64,000 nt of DNA from Siderastrea radians (GCA_964017195.1 OZ024891.1:3635920-3699919); one strand, 5' to 3'; shown: positions 47,207 through 58,750, counted from the stretch's first letter. The notes: generated from the sequence alone by a model not told the origin. A program made the numbers and translations.

Positions 47207-47545
47207 TTTCAACGCAAAGAAAACGGGTGAAAACAGAGAATTTTCCAAAAAATTACAACAATACTCTTCAATGCTCGATCTTGAGTTATCTTTCGCTGCT
47301 CATCAACAGTGACGTCACAGAATCAGAGGTCGTTTCCATTCCTTCCATTTAAGCGCGCGGTCATTTCAGAAACGATTTCGTGAAACCTTCGGATCTCTTC
47401 GTACTTTTGGCTTTATTACTCCTTTTAAGGTCTCAGGAAGGAAAATTTCGGTCCAGTTTGGCTTTATAATGATTTCTTTTTGTGTCAAGACGCGTTTAAA
47501 CGGCTAAAGCGGAATTATCAAAATTTGGGTTTATTTGACCTTTAA

Positions 47546-49150
47546 CAGCAGTGAACTGAAAGTCTAAAATGGGGTTTCGAAATAGCTAAAGTCAACCTGG
47601 AATCTATATTATAAACCAGAAATAAATGAATGGACATAACGTCAGATTCACAGTCCTTTCTTTTCTTCAACACCTTAGATCTGTTTTCATGGGCTGCCCA
47701 ACATGGCAATTAACATAGAATGATCCCACCTTGTGCTCTCTTTTGGCCCGGAATGGCCAATGGTGGAAGTTTTGAATAATTTAAATATAGACCTTTCCAG
47801 CCACTCAGATAGTAGAAATAAGAAAAATGTATAACACAAACAAGAAGTTATCCAATCCCAACAAAGTTTTTTTTTTGTTCAGAAAAATCTATACCCCGAC
47901 CGAAAGTTTTTCAGTTTAAGCTGACCATCCCTCTAGAAATTCCAGTTTCATACATTCCTTTCAGAAGTGACTGGCTTTTGAGATACCCACTCCTTCGGAA
48001 TTTCTAATGACCATGTATCCATGGGGTGAGTCTGGTTATTTTCTGGAACCAAACATTCCCTGACTAGTGTAAGGCTATAAATGCGTTGCCTTAGAACAAA
48101 CACATTTATAAAGTATAATGTTTTATTTCAAGTGTATCCCTCAAAAGCCTTCATTACAACTGTCACAGACATGTACAGTTTATGGTTGCTATCATGCCCC
48201 AATATTGGCTCACAAGTTCCATTCCCTTTTCAATATAAATAGCAACCTGATACATTTCAATAAATATATTTAGTTGATCTAAGAAAAGATCAGAGAAAAA
48301 ATTTCTCAAATATTTTACAAAATTTGTAAAATATTTGAGAAATATATGAGCAAAGTACATAGTACAATGCACAGACTTCAATTTCTTTGCTTGTGTCTCA
48401 CTAATTGTCACAAATTACTGATAACAAATCATTGTTTTTATGTTAAAAACTTGTATTCAGGATAATTCAGATGAAGAAAATGCACCACATGATACGGGTC
48501 AACACATTGAGATGTATGCGTAAACTACCTAGAAAAAAGTTGCTACCAGATAACTACAGTTAACTTTGAGTCCATTGTCCAGTTCTAACAAAGTTTAAAG
48601 TTTCTATCAGTCCACTGATCATTTCAAAATCGTTGTGCCATGCATTCATTTGGTCAAAGGTAATCGATGTTTCAAATTCATCTGAACTACCCTCATCGAG
48701 AGGCTTATATAGGTATTTTTTTTATGGAATTAAATACATGATGTACAAGAAATAATACCTCTTTTGAAATAAAAGTAAAATGTATATAAGATAAATAGTA
48801 GTATAAATATATGATTCAGATTGCCATCAAGTTTTTTTACATGAGTTCATAGAGTATTTATTATATTAAATTACTTTTTCACTTCGTTAAAAGTTTCAAA
48901 AAAATACAAAAGACTTGACTGCCATGCAGGGTAAAATCTTAGAAATGGTTTCATTATCTGGAAATATCATTGAAGCTAGCTATTTCCTCTAGGAGATCCA
49001 TGCTTTCTTAAGAAGGGCCCTAAACTAAGTGAAAAAAGGGGAATATTTTTTGTTATTAATTTTCTAACTTTCAGGCTTAATTTTTCATTGCTCAAAATAG
49101 AGGAGAGTGGGGTCTCTGGACCCCTCCACTATATCTACCACCCAGCTGCC
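47546..49150. other. Gap between Kolobok-like element and CHAC2
   Basis: Non-coding. It holds a one-sided relic of the TGTGTGGTTCC-type element near 48000-48055 and a perfect palindrome at 48301-48342. The last few hundred bases before 49151 are probably the CHAC2 3' untranslated region. Confidence 0.55.
48301..48342. repeat. Perfect 42-bp palindrome
   Basis: ATTTCTCAAATATTTTACAA and its exact complement meet with almost no loop, giving an AT-rich cruciform-capable stem of about 21 bp. It lies downstream of CHAC2 with no gene across it. Confidence 0.85.
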
Positions 49151-52100
49151 TTAAAACAAAGGTTTGCGAATTCGTGATTGTCTAGATAAAGTGCATACGG
49201 AGGAACTATTTTGCATGCCATCCTTGACTAAAGCCTCCAGCTCAAACAAATGATCGTCCTTAATATGTGAACCAAGGCTGCGTACTGCTTGAGCAAGATT
49301 AATGAGGTAATCATAGTTGGTTCCACTAGGTCCTTTGGAAGAAAGAATATGCTTGGCAATCTCAGGCAGTGGAGCAGGCCCAAGGAAAGATTCATTTTGA
49401 GGTGTTGCAATATATAACTTTGCTTGGAAAGGAGGTTTGTGAATATCTTGAGGATGAAATGTCACCCATGTTGCTTGGTAGCCATCTTTCTCGCGAAAAT
49501 CAAGGTATTCAAGGACATCAGGGATGTCATTTCCTGCAATTTCATAAGCAATTCCCCAGACTTTTTCCTGAAAAAAGCAAAGAACTAAACGAGTCAATCT
49601 GATCCTTACCCGACATAATGTAACTTAGGGAATAGGGTAATACAACATTAACTGTTTGGTTCAGGATAAAGATCAAAGGGAAGGATTTTAGTATCTGGCG
49701 AGAAATTGATGGTTTGGGGTCCTTTTGATTCCCCACTTTTCTTCAGAAACAGTAGGTTCTGGGGGGGGGGGGGAGGTAGTGCTCCCATGTGCTGCAGCCA
49801 GGGTATGGTTTTCAACCAGTTTAGTCTAGGATAAGGTGTAGAAATAGGAGAGTTTTGGTCTAGAATAGGGTATCATTTATTGGAAAACTCATCTGTGATA
49901 TGAAGTAATACTTAGTCTAGAATTGACCCTCATCAAGTCTGGGATAGGGCAGGGATTTTTGGTGTCTAGTCTAGAATACGGCTGCAAAAATTGTGTGGTT
50001 CCAGAAAATATCCATATCCCACCATGGAGGGTCATTGGAAATTCAGAGTGGGAGGGGGGTCTCAAAGGCCAGAATTTTTAAGGGAAAGTATGAGCCAAAA
50101 CTGGAGTTTCCAGAGGGGTGGGGGGTTCAGACCAAAAAGACCCTCCGTGGGGGGAGTATGGATATTTTCTGGAACAACACATTATGCAGCTTAGCATGGT
50201 CAGTTATGGGGTAAGGGTTTTAGAGTCCTAGCAGCTCACCCCACCCAAACATTCCCCCTCCCCCCAGGAACAGGTTATACTTTCACAAGCTTATAGCTTA
50301 CCTCTGGTTTCTCAAGAAGAGTGACTACCCTTCCAGGCTGAAATAGAAAAGGTTACCAATAATATTATTGTCAGTCTTCGTGATGACTATGACAATTAAC
50401 ATAAGATGTCAAAAATTGGAAAAATACTGCCAACTTTCCAAAGGCTAATTATTTGGTGCCCAACAAGTCAGTGTCCTAGTGGATTTGGATTCCCCGGTCC
50501 AAATCCAAAGGAGAAATGGACCTCCACCCCATCCAAATCCAGTAGCAAATGTGGATCCCTAGGGTTCTAAATCCTCTAACAGATTTTAACTCTTTTTGAG
50601 GATTTGGACCCTCCTTATAAAAAAGTTTTGTTGTCAAAAACGTGCCGTTCCATTTAAGAAACTTATTGCCTCAATGAGGGGGGCCGAATTTGTGAGAGGA
50701 GCTCCATTTAGACTGGGAGAAGAGGGGGGTGGTGGTGGTGGTGGGGGGGGGGGATCTGCAAGTTAGCTAAAGCTCCACTAAGGCTAAACTTACGAATACC
50801 AGGGGCCCGTTTCTCAAAACTCCCAATAACTTTTTGGGCCAGAGAACTATTTTAGGTGCAGAATATTCCCCAATAGCTATGCAATTTTTATTGATTTTGA
50901 AAGCTAAATTTTAATCTTAATAATTTCGTGAAGCATATTGCTAAGTTTGCGCCAATAATTACCATTAGCTGATAAATGAGCTCAAAAAAATACTTACCGG
51001 GCTCTGCAAGTTATCGGGAGTTCGAGAAACGGGCCCCAGGCCACTTACTACTTCAATAAGAATCAGGCCTTTTGTTTTCAGAGGCCTCGTTCAATGAAAC
51101 ATTCAGAGACATGAATTAAAAGGCCGGTCTTTCAAAATGGCTCTAAAGCTAAAGCAAAATGCACTCCACCTAACCGTCAACTAACCCTGTATTGTCATTT
51201 TTGGGATGTTCTGCGTATGTTCCTCCTCGGAGTTTTTATAAGCTTAAGTGCTAATTTCGCATTTGATTTTCTATATACATGTTAAACTTTTTTTAGCCAC
51301 AAACCTGCTTTGTATTTAATACTAGTCCAACAACGGCTAGACTGCGAGTAGTCTCTAATTTTGGCGATGGCAATTGTGGGGCGGGCGAAATGCACACACA
51401 CGCACGTGCGAAATTTCGAGAAGACGCGACGCGAGGGGAGCGCCAAAAATTAGAGACTATAGACTTAGCCAGGGAGTTTGACCTTTCACGTCCGAGTGAT
51501 TTTGAGGTGTAAATTTCATATCGTCTTTCAAGCCAATTAAGGGCAACCAATGGGATTCCTTCTCTTGGCTCCCATCATCTGTTCCTATCATCGATAACTG
51601 CGGAGGATGTTATCGCAAATAAAACGCCACGCATTGTTTATTTTGATTCGACCGGGGCTCGACCGGCCGCGATCTCTCGAGAGGAAAAATTACAGCCTCT
51701 CATCTCGAAGAAGAAACGAACATTGAGTTTGGAATTTGGGTTGTCAGTAAATTTTTAGTCCCAAGAAGCGGCCCTGTCAGATATCAAGAGGCCGACAAAC
51801 ACTCTTAACGGACTTAGCAGTCGCCCGAGGTCATTTTCTTCGCCTCCAAAACTCCCATCCAAAAAAACAAAAATATTAACGTCATCCAAAGTTTGAGATT
51901 GATGCGAACGAAAATAAAATTTCGATGGCTAGAGACGTCGAAAACCTCCTTCAACTTTCACCAAAAGTTTTATTTCAACGCAGAGCAAAACAAAGCAGCC
52001 AGCGAGCCAAGACTGAGTGATGTACTTCATCCGTGCAGACAATACTTTGTTCTGGTCAATCGGTCACGTATCGAGGTCAAAATTTAAATGAAATCTCAAC

Positions 52101-53251
52101 TCACAGTAAACGAGTAGACTGTGGTTTTAACAGCTCTTGGAATGGCTTGGACAAACAATCTTCAGCTGAACCGAATATAATTTTGAACTTTCCTTCCGAT
52201 ACATCTTTCAAACAACCCTCGTTATTTGTCCAGGCAGCCTATAATCTGTCTGCCATTTCAGTAAACTGAAACGGAGTCGATGATGTTATCATGAGTGTTG
52301 ACAGCGGCTTGTGTACCGTTGCCAGATTGTTGACAGGTATCCAAGAAAGAGCCAATCATAGTTTTGCGCTTGGAATGTATGCGCTCAATTCAAACTCCCT
52401 GGCTAAGTCTGTAGTCTCTAATTTTTGGCACTCCCCTCGCGTCGCGTCTCCTCGAAATTTCGCGCGCGCGCGTGTATGTCGCCCGCCCCACAAACGATCG
52501 CCAAAATTAGAGACTACTCGCAGTCTAAACAACGGCCAAATATCGGATCTATGCATGACTAATCCAATTTTTCGCCGTTAAGGGTATCGGCTAAATATCG
52601 CATCTGTGTATGTAACGAAATATCGGTCCAAGTTGCGTAAGGGCCAATTTAGAAGATACGATTTTTCCTTACGACTGCAGTATGCGACTTGCCTTCGTCA
52701 TAATAGTGTCGTGTAAATCAGACGTACAACATCTTCACGACAGTCGCACACAACACGAAAAATGTCGTAGGATATTGAAACATGTTTCAAAACCCTAAGA
52801 AAGTCGTAGCCACAATCAAAATGTTAGAATGACGAGTTTTATACGATCTTTGCCTGACGCGAGCAGCGCGCGCTACAAAAGTCGCATACGACAGTCGTAA
52901 GCGAAACAACATCGGCCCTAGCGAAGGCTTATCTTTTATTTCCACCCGTTTTCGAGAATTCTCCCATTTCTTTCGAATAATAAGTCGTTCCTAATCACGT
53001 AAAATTGTCCTTACCTTTCCTGGAATACCTCTGTGGTCACTGCTCCCTTGATAAAATCGGCGTTCGTATCCCTCGATAAAGCCAACAATTTTATTCACGT
53101 AAGGAAAATTCGCCTTCCAAATTAGTGATCCGTATCCAAATATCCAAAGGTTGCTGCCATCTGACAAAACGTTGCTTTGCCGACTGACCCAAGAACTGAC
53201 AAAAATGCCACTTGCAAAAAAGAACATTTTATCGCTGAAATTGTCAAACAT
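49151..53251 (-). CDS. CHAC2: CHAC2-type gamma-glutamylcyclotransferase, three exons
   Basis: Cytosolic enzyme that cleaves glutathione to 5-oxoproline and Cys-Gly. Exons: 53015-53251, 50302-50337 (12 codons), 49151-49567; all joints phase 0, 229 aa from the first ATG in frame. The substrate-binding YGSL motif is at 40-43 ([10 protein letters not shown]). The catalytic glutamate E117 is in [10 protein letters not shown], and [10 protein letters not shown] and [10 protein letters not shown] match the family. Human CHAC2 is 184 aa and starts almost at the WVFGYGS motif. Here about 35 extra residues precede it, including a hydrophobic run [13 protein letters not shown]. The true start may be M9 (53227) or lie in an unseen exon. 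Intron 1 carries a MULE-like element, and another large element begins 31 bp upstream of the chosen ATG. Confidence 0.92.
49992..50181. mobile_element. 190-bp inverted-repeat element in CHAC2 intron 2
   Basis: The ends TGTGTGGTTCCAGAAAATAT and ATATTTTCTGGAACAACACA match the termini of the 1.8-kb element at 37636-39419. It is probably an internally deleted relative. The G-rich interior has no frame of interest. Confidence 0.7.
50802..51037. repeat. GGGCCCGTTTC-type inverted-repeat element, copy B
   Basis: Begins GGGGCCCGTTTCTC and ends GAGAAACGGGCCCC; the inner arms AACTCCCAATAACTTTTTGG and its diverged complement also pair. Second member of the family at 24623-24871. Non-coding, in CHAC2 intron 1. 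Confidence 0.65.
51338..52527. mobile_element. MULE-like element in CHAC2 intron 1
   Basis: A 1190-bp element with inverted ends TAGACTGCGAGTAGTCTC and complement, the homology running about 145 bp. It is flanked by a perfect 9-bp direct repeat AACAACGGC at 51329-51337 and 52528-52536. A 9-bp duplication suggests a Mutator-like transposase. Each terminal arm itself contains an inner inverted pair (TAGTCTCTAATTTT and AAAATTAGAGACTA). No transposase frame. Confidence 0.8.
52641..52918. repeat. Possible MITE upstream of CHAC2 exon 1 end
   Basis: The ends GGGCC.ATTT..AGATACGA and TACGACAGTCG...ATCGGCCC are partly inverted, and the interior has several TACGAC/GTCGTA pieces. No clean target duplication was found. 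Low certainty. Confidence 0.35.
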
Positions 53252-53380
53252 GAATTTTATCGACACTCAAAACAACGATAGGCAACCTCGTACCCAGGGT
53301 CCTCTCTCTTCCTCCCTCGAGAAAGTACCCTGGTTTCGGCTGGTCACGTGGCACCCAAAATCTGGGTGCTAACAAGAATG

Positions 53381-56300
53381 TACTACAGGGGAGGAGTAGC
53401 AAAGTGTAAGATTGTCAGTGTCAGAATGGTGGAAAGTACCGGAGGTGATGTAAGCTTTTTCAGGAATATTAGACAAGTATTTCTTCATTACATACGAACG
53501 TTCAACATCGAAGCGGTCCATGTTATTTTCGACTCAGAAAAACACGTTTACAAGTCTCTGAATTTCAAAACACTGTCGCTAACCATCGCCATAGTCAACG
53601 GAAGCCGGTGTCACAGCGGATTTTGTCCCCCCGCCGATTTTGTCCCCCCGGACCAAATCCGCTAGCGGATATTGTCCCCCCGGACAATATCCGCTAGCCG
53701 ATATTGTCCCCCCTTCGCCGAATTTGTCCCCCCCTCAACAATTGTTATTTAAGCTTTGTTTCCCTCTTACTCAGTAAACTTTCCATTTGCAAACTTTTTT
53801 GCAACGTTCCCTCGAATGACAACACAAAACGTGTTATAATTCTGCCATATTTATTATAGTAAATATAGTCACTTCTTATAATAGCGATGCAATTTTGCGT
53901 TCTATGCTGGTCTCTAAGTTATTTCAGAAATTTACTATAATTCATTGCAAAGCTTGTCGTAAACAAAAGACCTGACTAAACACAGCGTCTAACTACGGTT
54001 CCTGTTAGCAATGAATCGAAAACGTTAATCTTAAGCTTGTTTGAGTTGCGGCTTTAATAATCGCTCTAAAATGATTTTTTCAAAAATTACTCTCTCAGTC
54101 TTAAGCAACGTCGACATGAAACAAATTCTAAATTCTTACTTTTAATTACGCCTTAATATGAACAAAAACAGTTGCAACTAACGGTAACCCAAACTCTTAG
54201 AAAAACGCGAACTCCGTTGTATTATTATTTTACGGCTTAAGTGATCTCCGTTCTATCCTTATTTTACGGCTTAATATAGATAAACTAACGGTACTTAATC
54301 TTAGAAAATCGTGATCTCCGTTCTATTCTTATTTTACCGCTTAATAAAAATAAACTAACGGTAGTTAATCTTAGAAAATTATGAGTTCCATTATGAGTTC
54401 GCTACAATTAGTTTACGTCCAGGTTTTATTTTTTTTTTCGTATTTATTATTTCGGCTTTGTCGAGCCGTTGAATAACAAAATTACTCTAGTAAACTTGAA
54501 AGGAGCGAACTCAAGATAGTGCAAACAGTTTTCATAAACATCATTTTTTTTTCGTAAGTGACTTTTAAATCAACTACTTTGAAATCATTTTCAATGAATA
54601 TATTTCACCCTATGAAAGACAAAGCTAACATCGGAAATCGCTTACCTTCTGCCGATTTGCTTTCAAGAGGAGCTGCCTCTGGCCACTTGCTAAAATAACA
54701 GGTACAGGTGATAAGGTACTTGTTGCCACGGGACGTCTCGGGTAGGGGTCCCACAAGATCAATGCCAATTCGATGCCATACAGTGTCCTGTACTGCAATG
54801 GGATGGAGCTGGGCTGACGGCTTGTTGAATTTGTTCGAAGTACGCTGGCAAACATCACAATGCTTGACTGTTTCATCGCAGTCTTCGCTTACTCCAGTCC
54901 AGTAATAGCGGGATGTAACCTGAGAGAAGGACAAGAGCATAAAAGTTATTAACAGATAAATTAAACTAAATAAATAAACATAATTTTCAACACAATATCA
55001 AAATTCTAGACAAACATCATTGCATGGATGAATTTTGTACAAACCTTTTCTCGTGTCTTGTCACGGCCAAAGTGCCCGGCAAGTTTGTCATAATGACAAG
55101 CTTTCAGGATTTTCTCTTGCTCGTCTGTGTTGTGGACCCATCTCTTTGGTTGGCTGTTCTTTTTACCAACAAAAAACAACGCACCATCGTCCAAGACGAA
55201 GTTTTGCGCTTTTCTACGTATAATCCGTTTTTGGTCTTTAGTAAAATCATCGGGATACTGGTTATCGCGAAGATAGTAGAATACTTCATTGTACGCTTTC
55301 GTTTCCGCCATGGCTCACAGTAAGGAAGCACGAGACTAATGTTAATTTTAGCAGAAATAGTGACCCTTTTTATACATAACGCAAACAATAGATGCAGTCC
55401 AGATAAAGTAAAACAATAGAAACAGTCCAGATAAAACTGTTTGTTGTAGGCGGAGCTGAAACTTCATTGTGAAGGACGTATTAACAATAACACAATCGCT
55501 ATCACACGTTCCACTAACGCCTCGCTCAGTTATTCAGAAAAATTAACAAACAAGCAAATGTTATTCGCAGGCTATAACTTTTTAAAAAGAGCATTTACTT
55601 TTAATAAACTATTGTTATCAAATTTTGCAGAATTTCGGTTGATGAGGATAACCGTTCGAAATTCGGAAGGCGGACTTTAAAAAATGGTTTACAAAATGAA
55701 TGATGAAGTCAAAATAAAAATGAATTATCAAGTCAGTCAAAATGAATTATCAAATCAGTAAAATACGCGGTAAGCATATTTTTTACTTGTTTAACTTGCT
55801 TTTTAACTGTAACAGTTAACTTCATTTTTGCGCTTTAGGCGAACCCCTTTTTCTAACCACTGTCTACACGCTTGCGCAGGCAGCTACTGAATAGCCGACA
55901 AACTTGCTTTATCGGAACTGCTACAAAAAAAACTTTTTAACGAAGTCGCGGAATCTCTTTTAAAAAAAGTTGTGAAATGTAAACAAAAAGACAATGTAAT
56001 TAGTCTTTTTGAGCGAGTAATTGTCCATGCAGTAACTATTGATTACTCCATAATGATAATTTGTTCAAAGTGGAGTAAACTAGAAAAAAAAAACGCGCTG
56101 TTAGCAACTTTATTTAATTTGAAACTAAAGACAACGAGAGAATATTAAACACACAACAGTAAATGTGTTTTTACACTTTCGTTATAAGAATAATTATCAT
56201 ACCGTGAACGCGTATTTACTCTAGTTTCACAACTAATTCAAAGAAGGGATAAAACTCGCGTTTGCGCTTTTTGTGAAAATCTTTTTATTTCAAGTTTACA

Positions 56301-58026
56301 ACTTTTAACAAAGCTTATGCAACAAAAAACACTTCTTACGCTGCAAAAGTCGAGAAAACTGCTCTTTGTTTTATCGGCAAGCGAAAAACTGTTTAATGTC
56401 GGAAGCTATTTAAAAGAAATCTATTGTCTAGAGTAAAAGTCGAGAAAACTGCTCTTTGTTTTATTCTCGGTTTTCAGCTGACGTCATAAGATTATGCAAA
56501 TTAGGTTTCCGCCATGTTGGTGCCCATGCGAGGTGTGAAATTGTATGCAAATCTATGCCATTTCTAAGCGCTCACGTCCAAAGTCTTCGAATAATTCGTA
56601 TTTCCAATGGATATTTCCCAAGAAAGTAACCCAGAATCACGAGATGAGATACCAGTGCTTTCATCCTACGCAAAAAACCTCGAAAGCCACGTCCAAGAGC
56701 GCTATTTAAAGAAGATTTCTGTGGTTGGCGTAGATCCAGTGGCCATACCGAGTGAGCAGTTCAGCTCAGAATGTTTGCCTCCTATAGAAGTCTCGGACTT
56801 GCTATCCTATTTAGTTTTGGAGACAAGCTATTACACAAATCAGCAATTTAAGGCCTTTAAAAGTTTGGAGGCGTACAACCAAATGGTTTCTGGTTTCGTT
56901 GCGTTAGTTCAAGGCAAAGAAATCGCGGGCAAGATTGTTGTCGTGGGCAAGGTGAGACATTCACAGCGAATGAACGATCCTCTTGTTAACATTTGGATGA
57001 TTGTGGAAAAGGACGGCACTATTATCTCCGCGCATTGCTTAGGCTGCAAGGCAGGACTGGCTGAATCCTGTTCCCATGTAGCGAGCGTGATGTTTTACAT
57101 CGAAGCTGTGACACGGATTAATGGAAAGCTCGCCTGTACGCAAGCGAAATGTACATGGATTCTACCAACATATGTGAATGAAGTACCATATGCAAAGGTA
57201 AGGGACATAGACATAGCTCTCGAAAAATTAATTAGAGTCCAGTAATCTTATTGTCCTGTATCTTTTCAGGTTTTTGTAAATTCACTCAACCGAACATTTA
57301 TTCTAATAAACAAACTTGACACTGGGACTTGTTAGCCGAACATTGTTTATTAGTCGAAAGTTATGTGCAACCCTCGTAAAACAAAGTTGATTTATTTAAT
57401 TTCAGACGTATACAACAAACTAACAAAAAAAAGCAATTGTAAATTTGGTTCTGCACTTTAGCCTAGGATCAACAAAAATGACACTTGATTTTCGATTGGA
57501 AAACGTTGCTTCGGGCCGTGTTGAGAAAAACATAGCTTTTCCAATGCGGTGTTTGGTAAACACCGAGACTTACCTTGTCTATTTCGTCTTTTCAATGTTC
57601 ATGAAATATTCGTATTCACATTTAATCGTCTTTTCTTTTATTCGTTTACGACTCCAGGAGTACGATAGCGAAGTATGATCACTTTTGACGGGGGGACAAA
57701 ATTCGCGAAGGGGGGACAAAATCCGCTAGCGAATATTGTCTCCCGGGGGTCAATATCGGCTAGCGGATATTGTCCGGGGGACAATATCCGCTAGCGGATT
57801 TGGTCCGGGGGGACAAAATCCAGGGGGGACAAAATCGGCTAGGACACCGGCACGAGTCACAACATAACAAATTTACAACAAGGAGAGCCGTCGGCTTTAT
57901 GCTTTACGGAGCTCGAAATGAAATGGAGTGTCAAGGATTAGGAAGGACTAATTTATTTTTGGCATCTCCAAGGAGCAGCAGAATTTTCGGCAACCGTACA
58001 CAAGACAGACAAACGGCGCGATGGTA
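53381..58026 (+). CDS. Unknown ORF of the outer element, split by the Ginger-like insertion
   Basis: The left part begins MYYRGGVAKCKIVSVRMVES and reaches the codon CGG at the CCGG target. The right part resumes from the second CCGG with HESQHNKFTTRRAVGF and stops with TAA after QTARW. Skipping the 4238-bp insert and one CCGG keeps the frame open with no stop, at roughly 135 codons. I recognise no domain. Contents include a basic and aromatic middle (FFRNIRQVFLHYIRTF). The uninterrupted frame implies it was intact when the insert arrived. As it stands it is disrupted. Confidence 0.55.
54646..55311 (-). pseudogene. Spliced Ginger/GIN-type integrase, 3' part missing
   Basis: Exon 1 (55045-55311) starts MAETKAYNEVFYYLRDNQYP and holds the first half of the H2C2 zinc motif (ACHYDKLAGHFGRDKTREK). 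Exon 2 (54646-54919, phase 0 join) completes it (HCDVCQRT) and begins the catalytic core with the first aspartate in RIGIDLVGPL. Exon 2 ends at AAG|GTAAGC in phase 1. No exon with the second aspartate and the glutamate was found in the remaining 1 kb, so the DDE core is incomplete. The intron in the zinc motif marks it as a gene-like DNA element, not an LTR retroelement copy. Confidence 0.75.
56607..57197 (+). CDS. SWIM zinc-finger exon of YqaJ-associated type
   Basis: A 197-codon exon from MDISQESNPESRDEIPVLSS to an AAG|GTAAGG donor. Near its end, HCLGCKAGLAESCSHVASVM has the C..C...C-x-H pattern of a SWIM domain, followed by ACTQAKCTWILPTYV. In cnidarian element proteins this text usually precedes a YqaJ-like exonuclease domain (from memory). 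No such exon lies between 57198 and the element end, so the protein appears incomplete. It faces away from the integrase, and both seem to start in the 55.3-56.6 kb interval, which is presumably a shared promoter region. Confidence 0.6.
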
Positions 58027-58750
58027 AAATCAGGTTAAATACGCCGCGCCAACCGACTGAAACCACCGTTCTTGTAAGAATTTGAAGGTAATTTGTTTTA
58101 TTCCTGTCGAGTAGGCGAAATTGCTCTCACACCGCCGATTGACCGAAAAAAAACCTAATTTTTTTTCTCCCAAAACAGTGACATGACAAAATGAAAAATG
58201 TGCTAAACTAAATAACATTTATAATTAAGAGCTTTGTTGACAAGAAGGTTGTTCTCTGGTCTGCAGGATTTATACCATTACATTGAAGCTTGCAGATAAA
58301 AATACACAAGTGCAGCGTGGGCTTTTATTATCAGAATTTTACTTGCATTATTAGGCCAATAAATAAAATATATAGCAAACAAATGAGTGTGTGACATTTT
58401 GTTCGGGCAATACGAGCAGCTTCTTATCAAACGCCTTCGGCAAATTCAAAACAGATCGAGCCTACCGTAAAATATTTTGTTGATGGGAAATCTGCATTAT
58501 TTGTGCTTCTGAAACGCCACAGATAGTAGACTGTAGATTTTTTCAGCGTCCCTGTCTTTGAAAAAAAGTGAACTAATGACTTCCATTCCTCTGTCATTTT
58601 GCATTCGCTTTTCCCTTAGCTTCTTGAAGGAAAGCGAGTCCACCCTGGTGGGGCGCTGTTTGCTTAAGGGAGACACGTGACCAGCCGAAACCAGGGTACT
58701 TTCTCGAGGGAGGAAGAGAGAGGACCCTGGGTACGAGGTTGAACGATAGG

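Larger units (their letters stand above)
42011..47541. mobile_element. 5.5-kb Kolobok-like DNA transposon, degraded
   Basis: The inverted ends AGGTCAAATAAACCCAAATT and its complement are each bounded by TTAA (42007-42010, 47542-47545). Just inside each end lies a palindromic CRE site TGACGTCA (42223-42230 and 47310-47317). A coding fragment starts beside each site: a THAP-like exon from the left and a P2X7-like exon from the right. THAP domains are known in Kolobok transposases, which also target TTAA, so Kolobok is the best fit. No transposase core was found, and the interior has been hit by other elements. Confidence 0.75.
53609..57846. mobile_element. Ginger-like DNA transposon inserted at CCGG
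   Basis: Terminal TGTCACAGCGGATTTTGTCC and, at the other end, the complement of TGTCCTAGCCGATTTTGTCC, bounded by CCGG on both sides (53605-53608, 57847-57850). A 4-bp CCGG duplication together with a spliced integrase of the Gypsy/Ginger kind inside points to a Ginger element. Each end holds about 120 bp of repeated GGGGGGACAA and ATCCGCTAGCGGAT palindromes. It carries a partial integrase on the minus strand and a SWIM-type ORF on the plus strand, both incomplete. Confidence 0.75.
53283..58741. mobile_element. Outer 5.5-kb DNA element with 9-bp target duplication
   Basis: The inverted ends CAACCTCGTACCCAGGGTCC and complement run for about 70 bp (to GGCTGGTCACGTG). They are flanked by the 9-bp repeat AACGATAGG at 53274-53282 and 58742-58750. 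The 9-bp duplication fits a Mutator-like mechanism. Without the Ginger-like insert it is about 1.2 kb and carries one open frame (53381-53608 plus 57851-58026). The element lies immediately upstream of the CHAC2 coding start. Confidence 0.8.
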
